Source: Burkholderiaceae bacterium (lineage in GTDB: Bacteria; Pseudomonadota; Gammaproteobacteria; Burkholderiales; Burkholderiaceae_E). From it: a DNA stretch of 64,000 nucleotides. Shown piece by piece: positions 59,319 through 64,000 of the stretch. Made by a program: the position numbers and the translations under genes. Numbering within the stretch: the first letter of the stretch is position 1; every line of letters starts with the position of its first letter. The stretch is from positions 1-64,000 of the forward strand of contig JAHBZV010000003.1 of assembly GCA_019635275.1 (NCBI GenBank), read 5' to 3'. The notes under the pieces are model-generated. The model made no database searches. It was not told where the DNA came from and was given only the letters and a program-made list of their open reading frames with translations.

Positions 59319-60635
59319 TTATTTTCCGCCGGCGCCCGGCAGCGGCGTCACGTCGCGGCGCACGTGCCCGGTGAACAACTGCCGCGGGCGGCCGATCTTC
59401 TGGTCCGGATCGGCGATCATCTCGTTCCACTGCGAGATCCAGCCGACGGTGCGCGCCAGCGCGAAGATGCAGGTGAACATCTCGGTGGGGATTCCGAGCG
59501 CCTTCTGCACGATGCCGGAGTAGAAGTCGACGTTCGGGTAGAGCTTGCGCTTGACGAAGTAGTCGTCCTCGAGCGCGATCCGCTCGAGCTTCATCGCCAG
59601 CGCGAACAGCGGGTCGTCGTGCAGGCCGAGCTCCTCGAGCACCTCGTGGCAGGTCTCGCGCATCAGCTTGGCGCGCGGGTCGTAGTTCTTGTAGACCCGG
59701 TGGCCGAAGCCCATCAGCTTGACGCCCGAGTTCTTGTCCTTCACCTGGTCGATGAACTCGCCGATCTTCTCGACGCCGCCCATCTTCTGGATGTCGTTGA
59801 GCATGACCAGGCAGGCCTCGTTGGCGCCGCCGTGCGCCGGGCCCCACAGCGTGGCGATGCCGGCGGCGATGCAGGCGAAGGGGTTGGCGCCCGACGAGCC
59901 GGCCAGTCGCACCGTGGAGGTCGACGCGTTCTGCTCGTGGTCGGCGTGCAGGATCAGGATGCGGTCGAGCGCGCGCACCAGCACGTCGTTGGGCCGGTAC
60001 TCCTCGCACGGCGTCGCGAACATCATCCGCATGAAGTTCGCCGCGTACGACAGGTGGTTCTGCGGGTACATGAACGGCTGGCCGTTCGAGTACTTGTAGG
60101 CCATCGCCACCAGCGTCGGCATCTTGGCGATCAGGCGGATCGCCGAAATGAAGCGGTGCTCCGGATTGTTGATGTCGAGCGAGTCGTGATAGAAGGCCGA
60201 CAGCGCGCCGACCATGCCGACCAGCACGGCCATCGGGTGCGCGTCGCGCCGGAAGCCCTGCAGGAAGCGGGCCATCTGCTCGTGCACCATCGTGTGCCGG
60301 ATCACGCGCTGGTGGAAGTCCATCCGCTGCGCCTCGTCGGGCAGTTCGCCGTTGAGCAGCAGGTAGCAGGTCTGCAGGTAGTCGCAGTGTTCGGCGATCT
60401 GCTCGATCGGGTAGCCGCGGTAAAGCAGCTCGCCCTTGTCGCCGTCGATGTAGGTGATCTTCGACTCGCAGGCCGCCGTCGACATGAACCCCGGGTCGAA
60501 CGTGAACTTGCCCGTCTGCCCGTAGAGCTTGCGGATGTCGATCACGTCCGGGCCGACCGTGCCGTTGTAGATCGGGAACTCGATCGACGGCGTGCCGTCC
60601 GAGAAGGAGAGCGTGGCTTTGTGCTGGACGGTCAT
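59319..60635 (-). CDS. gltA: Citrate synthase (type II, hexameric)
   Basis: The 438-residue enzyme condenses acetyl-CoA and oxaloacetate to open the TCA cycle. The N-terminal beta domain ([20 protein letters not shown]) is typical of proteobacterial type II forms. Active-site motifs: [19 protein letters not shown] near residue 230, [15 protein letters not shown] with catalytic His, [14 protein letters not shown] near 310-325 with the other His, and Asp near 367 in NVDFYSG. A GGAAGAG ribosome site precedes the ATG at 60635. It follows sdhE on the same strand with a 69-bp gap. Confidence 0.95.
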   Translation of the reverse strand: MTVQHKATLSFSDGTPSIEFPIYNGTVGPDVIDIRKLYGQTGKFTFDPGFMSTAACESKITYIDGDKGELLYRGYPIEQIAEHCDYLQTCYLLLNGELPDEAQRMDFHQRVIRHTMVHEQMARFLQGFRRDAHPMAVLVGMVGALSAFYHDSLDINNPEHRFISAIRLIAKMPTLVAMAYKYSNGQPFMYPQNHLSYAANFMRMMFATPCEEYRPNDVLVRALDRILILHADHEQNASTSTVRLAGSSGANPFACIAAGIATLWGPAHGGANEACLVMLNDIQKMGGVEKIGEFIDQVKDKNSGVKLMGFGHRVYKNYDPRAKLMRETCHEVLEELGLHDDPLFALAMKLERIALEDDYFVKRKLYPNVDFYSGIVQKALGIPTEMFTCIFALARTVGWISQWNEMIADPDQKIGRPRQLFTGHVRRDVTPLPGAGGK

Positions 60636-60704
60636 TGGACTCTTCCTTGCTGTTGAGGGTCCGGGCGATGCTGCCCCGGAGGTTTCATCGTGTTGCCGTG
60701 CGCC

Positions 60705-60977
60705 TCAGACGCTTCGCAGCATCCCGAGCACGCGCTGCGCAGAGGGTGTCGCCGCCTCGCCCTCGAGCTCGCGACGCCCGAGGATCAGGTCGAGCAGCTC
60801 GCCGTCGGCCAGGTCGAGCAGCCGGTCGAGCCCCGCCACGTCGGCGTCGGTGAGGCTCTCCTCGAACCGGTCGAAGAACCTCGCCATGACGAGGTCGTTC
60901 TCGAGCAGCCCCCGGCGCGCCCGCCAGCGCAGCCGCCGCCTGCGCGCCTCGTCGGCCTGGTGCGCGCCCGCGGACAT
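60705..60977 (-). CDS. sdhE: Succinate dehydrogenase FAD assembly factor SdhE
   Basis: The 90-residue helical protein helps attach FAD covalently to SdhA. The family motif RGxxE is seen in ARRGLLENDLVMARFF near residues 20-35, followed by LDRLLDLADGELLDLI. It lies between sdhB and gltA, the usual betaproteobacterial place. Confidence 0.93.
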   Translation of the reverse strand: MSAGAHQADEARRRRLRWRARRGLLENDLVMARFFDRFEESLTDADVAGLDRLLDLADGELLDLILGRRELEGEAATPSAQRVLGMLRSV

Positions 60978-61005
60978 GCTCCCGCTCCCGGCCGGCCCTG
61001 GACGC

Positions 61006-61764
61006 TCAGACCGAGCGGCGGACCATCAGGTCCTTGATCTTGTTGATCGCCCGGTTCGGGTTCAGCCCCTTCGGGCAGACGTCGACGCAGTTCATGATCG
61101 AGCGGCAGCGGAACAAGCGGTACGGATCCTCGAGGTCGTCCAGGCGCTCGCTGGTCGCCTGGTCGCGGCTGTCGGAGATGAAGCGGTAGGCCTGCAACAG
61201 CCCCGCCGGGCCGACGTACTTGTCCGGATTCCACCAGAACGACGGGCAGGCGGTGGAGCAGCAGGCGCACAGGATGCACTCGTACAGGCCGTCGAGCTCC
61301 TCGCGATCCGCGGGGGACTGCAGCCGCTCCTTCTCGGGCGGCGGCGTGTCGTTGATCAGGTACGGGCGGATCGAATGGTACTGCTTGAAGAACTGCGTCA
61401 TGTCCACGATCAGGTCGCGGATCACGGGCAGGCCCGGCAGCGGCTTGAGCACGATCGGCTGCTTCAGGTCGCGCAGGTTCGTGATGCACGCCAGGCCGTT
61501 CTTGCCGTTGATGTTCATCGCGTCCGAGCCGCAGACGCCCTCGCGGCACGACCGGCGGAACGCGACGGAATCGTCCTTCACCTGCTTGATCCGCATCAGC
61601 GCGTCGAGCAGCATCTTGTCGGTCGGTTCGAGCTCGACCTCGAGATCCTGCATGTACGGCCGCGCGTCCTTGTCGGGGTCGTAGCGATAGATCGAGAACC
61701 TGACCACTCGCTTGCCTTGCGAGACAGGCGCGGCACTCACCGGGGATTCGACCACTGCGCTCAT
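61006..61764 (-). CDS. sdhB: Succinate dehydrogenase iron-sulfur subunit
   Basis: The 252-residue subunit carries three Fe-S clusters: the [2Fe-2S] site CREGVCGSDAMNINGKNGLAC (in part, about residues 73-93), [4Fe-4S] CILCACCSTACP near 167-178 and [3Fe-4S] CRSIMNCVDVCPKG near 226. It passes electrons from SdhA to the quinone site. A 34-bp gap separates it from sdhA. Confidence 0.96.
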   Translation of the reverse strand: MSAVVESPVSAAPVSQGKRVVRFSIYRYDPDKDARPYMQDLEVELEPTDKMLLDALMRIKQVKDDSVAFRRSCREGVCGSDAMNINGKNGLACITNLRDLKQPIVLKPLPGLPVIRDLIVDMTQFFKQYHSIRPYLINDTPPPEKERLQSPADREELDGLYECILCACCSTACPSFWWNPDKYVGPAGLLQAYRFISDSRDQATSERLDDLEDPYRLFRCRSIMNCVDVCPKGLNPNRAINKIKDLMVRRSV

Positions 61765-61798
61765 CGGGGCTCCTGCGCTTCGGGGTATGTCGTATGTC

Positions 61799-63589
61799 TC
61801 AGAAGGTGCGGGCCTTCGGCTGGAAGGTCTCGACCGTCAGCGGCTTGACGTTCACCGGCTTGTAGTCGAGGCGGCTGCCGTCCGAGTACCACAGCGTGTG
61901 CTTCATCCAGTTCGCGTCGTCGCGCTGCGGATAGTCGCGGTGCGCATGGGCGCCGCGGCTCTCCTTGCGCGCCTCGGCCGACACGATGGTCGCGCGCGCG
62001 ACCTCGATCAGGTTGTGCAACTCGAGCGCCTCGACGCGCGCGGTGTTGAAGACCTGCGACTTGTCCTTCAGGTGCACCGAGTCGACGCGCGAGCCGATCT
62101 CGTCGATGCGGCGCACCCCTTCGGCGAGCAGTTCGGCGGTGCGGAACACCCCGCAGTGCGTCTGCATCGAGCGGCGGATGTCGTTGGCCACGTCCTGCGT
62201 GTTCTCGCCCGACGTCGATCCGTCCAGGCGCGCGAGCCGCGCGAGTGCCGCGTCGCCGGCGTCGCGCGGCAGCGGCTTGTGGCTGCCGTCGCGCAGCTTC
62301 GAGGCGACGATGTGGTTGCCTGCGGCGCGGCCGAAGACAACGAGGTCGAGCAGCGAATTGGTGCCCAGGCGATTCGCGCCATGCACCGACACGCACGCGC
62401 ACTCGCCGATCGCGTACAGGCCGCCTACCACCGCGTTCGGGTTGCCGTCCTTCGGAACCACTACCTGGCCGTGGTAGTTGGTCGGGATGCCGCCCATCTG
62501 GTAGTGGATGGTCGGCACCACCGGGATCGGGTCGGTGATCGGGTCGACGTTGGCGAACTTGATCGCGATCTCGCGGATCGACGGCAGCCGCTTCATGATC
62601 GTCTCGGCGCCCAGGTGGTCGAGCTTGAGCAGCACGTGGTCGCCGTCGGGGCCCGCGCCTCGGCCCTCCTTGATCTCCTGGTCCATCGAGCGCGAAACGA
62701 AGTCGCGCGGCGCCAGGTCCTTCAGCGTCGGCGCGTAGCGCTCCATGAAGCGCTCGCCCTGCTTGTTCAGCAGGATGCCACCCTCGCCGCGCACGCCCTC
62801 GGTGATCAGCACCCCCGCCCCGGCGACGCCGGTCGGGTGGAATTGCCAGAACTCCATGTCCTCGAGCGGGATGCCGGCGCGCGCCGCCATGCCCAGGCCG
62901 TCGCCGGTGTTGATGAACGCGTTGGTCGACGCCGCGAAGATCCGCCCCGCCCCACCGGTCGCGAACACCGTGACCTTCGACTCGAGCACCAGCAACTCGC
63001 CGGTCTCCATCTCGAGCGCGATCACGCCGACGCAGTCACCGTCGGCGTCGCGGATGATGTCGAGCGCCATCCACTCGACGAAGAACTGCGTGCGCGCGCG
63101 CACGTTGCGCTGGTAGAGCGTGTGCAGCAGCGCGTGGCCGGTGCGGTCGGCCGCCGCGCAGGCGCGCTGCACCGGCTTCTCGCCGAAGTTGGCGGTGTGG
63201 CCGCCAAACGGCCGCTGGTAGATCGTGCCGTCGGGGTTGCGGTCGAACGGCATGCCGAAGTGTTCGAGCTCGTAGACGACCTTCGGCGCCTCGCGACACA
63301 TGAACTCGATCGCGTCCTGGTCGCCGAGGTAGTCCGACCCCTTCACGGTGTCGAACATGTGCCAGTACCAGTTGTCCTCGCTCATGTTGCCGAGCGAAGC
63401 GCCGATGCCGCCCTGCGCGGCAACCGTGTGCGACCGGGTGGGGAACACTTTCGAGAGCACTGCCACGTTGTAGCCCGCCTCGGCCAGCTGCAGCGAGCAG
63501 CGCATGCCCGCGCCCCCGGCCCCGACGATCACCGCATCGAACTTGCGCCGCGGCAGGTTGTTCGAGAGGTGGTTCAGCACGTCGGCCAT
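61799..63589 (-). CDS. sdhA: Succinate dehydrogenase flavoprotein subunit
   Basis: The 596-residue subunit oxidises succinate. FAD motif AVIVGAGGAGMRCSLQLAEAG (in part, about residues 19-38), the covalent-FAD His in RSHTVAAQGGIGAS near 53, the substrate region HPTGVAGAGVLITEGVRGEGG near 250-270 and PTIHYQMGGIPTNYHG near 362. It is one base after sdhD and upstream of sdhB in the usual order. Confidence 0.96.
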   Translation of the reverse strand: MADVLNHLSNNLPRRKFDAVIVGAGGAGMRCSLQLAEAGYNVAVLSKVFPTRSHTVAAQGGIGASLGNMSEDNWYWHMFDTVKGSDYLGDQDAIEFMCREAPKVVYELEHFGMPFDRNPDGTIYQRPFGGHTANFGEKPVQRACAAADRTGHALLHTLYQRNVRARTQFFVEWMALDIIRDADGDCVGVIALEMETGELLVLESKVTVFATGGAGRIFAASTNAFINTGDGLGMAARAGIPLEDMEFWQFHPTGVAGAGVLITEGVRGEGGILLNKQGERFMERYAPTLKDLAPRDFVSRSMDQEIKEGRGAGPDGDHVLLKLDHLGAETIMKRLPSIREIAIKFANVDPITDPIPVVPTIHYQMGGIPTNYHGQVVVPKDGNPNAVVGGLYAIGECACVSVHGANRLGTNSLLDLVVFGRAAGNHIVASKLRDGSHKPLPRDAGDAALARLARLDGSTSGENTQDVANDIRRSMQTHCGVFRTAELLAEGVRRIDEIGSRVDSVHLKDKSQVFNTARVEALELHNLIEVARATIVSAEARKESRGAHAHRDYPQRDDANWMKHTLWYSDGSRLDYKPVNVKPLTVETFQPKARTF

Positions 63590-63590
63590 C

Positions 63591-63941
63591 TCAGACGCTC
63601 CAGAGAATGATGACCGCCCAGCACGCGTAGCCGAGCAGCAGCACGACCGTAATCACCTGCAGCGCCAGGCGCAGGCCGATCGGCTTGATGTAGTCCATGA
63701 AGATGTCTCGCACGCCGACCCACGCATGCCAGGCGAGCGCGATCAGCGCCAGCAGCGTGAGCACCTTCATCCAGCCCGAGGCGAACATGCCGGCCCAGGT
63801 GCCGTAGCTCAGCTCCGGAAGCATCACCAGCCAGCCGAGGAGTACCAGCGTGTAGACGGCCATCGTGACCGCGGTGAAGCGCTGCGCGAGCCAGTCGCGC
63901 ATGCCGTAGTGCGCGCCGACGACGATTCGTTTGGTAGTCAT
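63591..63941 (-). CDS. sdhD: Succinate dehydrogenase membrane anchor subunit
   Basis: The 116-residue protein has three membrane spans and a haem-ligand-type His near LALIALAWHAWVGVRDIFMDY (in part). MTTKRIVVGAHYGMRDWLAQR is the standard N-terminus; the ATG at 63941 is preferred to an in-frame TTG three codons upstream. It anchors SdhAB and helps form the quinone site with SdhC. Confidence 0.94.
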   Translation of the reverse strand: MTTKRIVVGAHYGMRDWLAQRFTAVTMAVYTLVLLGWLVMLPELSYGTWAGMFASGWMKVLTLLALIALAWHAWVGVRDIFMDYIKPIGLRLALQVITVVLLLGYACWAVIILWSV

Positions 63942-63956
63942 GGTGGGCAACCGTGG

Positions 63957-64000
63957 TCAGAACAGTCCGAACAGCTTCAGCGCGAGGATCAGCGTGAGCG
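63957..64000 (-). CDS. sdhC: Succinate dehydrogenase cytochrome b556 subunit, C-terminal end
   Basis: Only the last 13 codons and the TGA stop are inside the window, encoding a hydrophobic LTLILALKLFGLF end. This fits the last membrane helix of SdhC, and the position 15 bp before sdhD agrees. The rest lies off the right edge. Confidence 0.75.
   Translation of the reverse strand, partial: LTLILALKLFGLF

Noticed and set aside
1-64000. tRNA, rRNA, CRISPR, prophage or insertion-sequence genes
   Set aside because: No T-loop/anticodon pattern, spaced repeat array, integrase or transposase domain was seen on either strand while reading the window.

Overview
The window looks like a chromosomal segment from a high-G+C betaproteobacterium, most likely of the order Burkholderiales. 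This rests on the gene families and their order: sdhCDAB-sdhE-gltA, sucA-sucB-lpdA-zapE, a phaC-phaB-phaR polyhydroxyalkanoate cluster, rluD-pgeF divergent from bamD, and hpnCDE. It is also supported by the strong G/C preference at third codon positions. Nearly all genes are chromosomal housekeeping or accessory metabolism, tightly packed, with many ATGA, TGATG, GTGA or TTGA start/stop overlaps. No tRNA, rRNA, CRISPR array, transposase or phage gene was seen.

Layout. 0-1.2 kb: the end of an RND efflux operon (adaptor plus the first codons of the permease) read leftward from a divergent control region with a TetR-type palindrome. 1.3-4.4 kb: hpnC-hpnD-hpnE, which make squalene from farnesyl diphosphate. 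4.4-10.8 kb: radA, alr, lplT, a family-4-like uracil-DNA glycosylase, rimI, tsaB and a small unknown membrane-anchored protein. 10.9-13.0 kb: ompR-envZ. 13.2-15.7 kb: rubrerythrin, a two-cluster Fe-S oxidoreductase and a DUF3501 protein. 15.8-16.9 kb: a class V aminotransferase. 16.9-17.2 kb: a 325-bp intergenic element with perfect 76-bp terminal inverted repeats. 17.3-21.9 kb, minus strand: TrpB2, E1-alpha, E1-beta, an 83-residue stand-alone lipoyl protein and a LipM/LplA-type lipoyl-attachment enzyme. 22-29.5 kb: ispD-ispF, mfd-serB-MFS transporter, then a PEP-CTERM lectin gene behind a sigma-54-type promoter. 29.7-34.5 kb: rimO, phaR, phaB, phaC. 34.7-41.7 kb: pgeF, rluD, bamD, a DinG/YoaA helicase, a DUF465 protein, a coiled-coil protein and zapE. 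41.7-47.4 kb: lpdA, sucB, sucA (2-oxoglutarate dehydrogenase). 47.6-48.9 kb: a PA2778/PA2779-type pair. 49.2-53.9 kb: a flavoprotein-ferredoxin fusion with KorA and KorB (2-oxoacid:acceptor oxidoreductase). 54.3-58.4 kb: a four-gene archaic chaperone-usher pilus cluster. 58.4-64 kb: a metal-dependent hydrolase, gltA, sdhE, sdhB, sdhA, sdhD and the end of sdhC.

How the parts work together. The right half is a TCA-cycle neighbourhood (citrate synthase, succinate dehydrogenase, 2-oxoglutarate dehydrogenase). It is interrupted by a pilus cluster and by a second, ferredoxin/NADP-type 2-oxoacid oxidoreductase that could offer another route at the 2-oxoglutarate step. The PHA genes store excess acetyl-CoA. 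The most unusual items are the E1-lipoyl-protein-attachment-enzyme module without E2 or E3, the inverted-repeat element beside it, the sigma-54 PEP-CTERM gene, the paired 2-oxoglutarate routes, and a PHA synthase with a long basic N-terminal tail.
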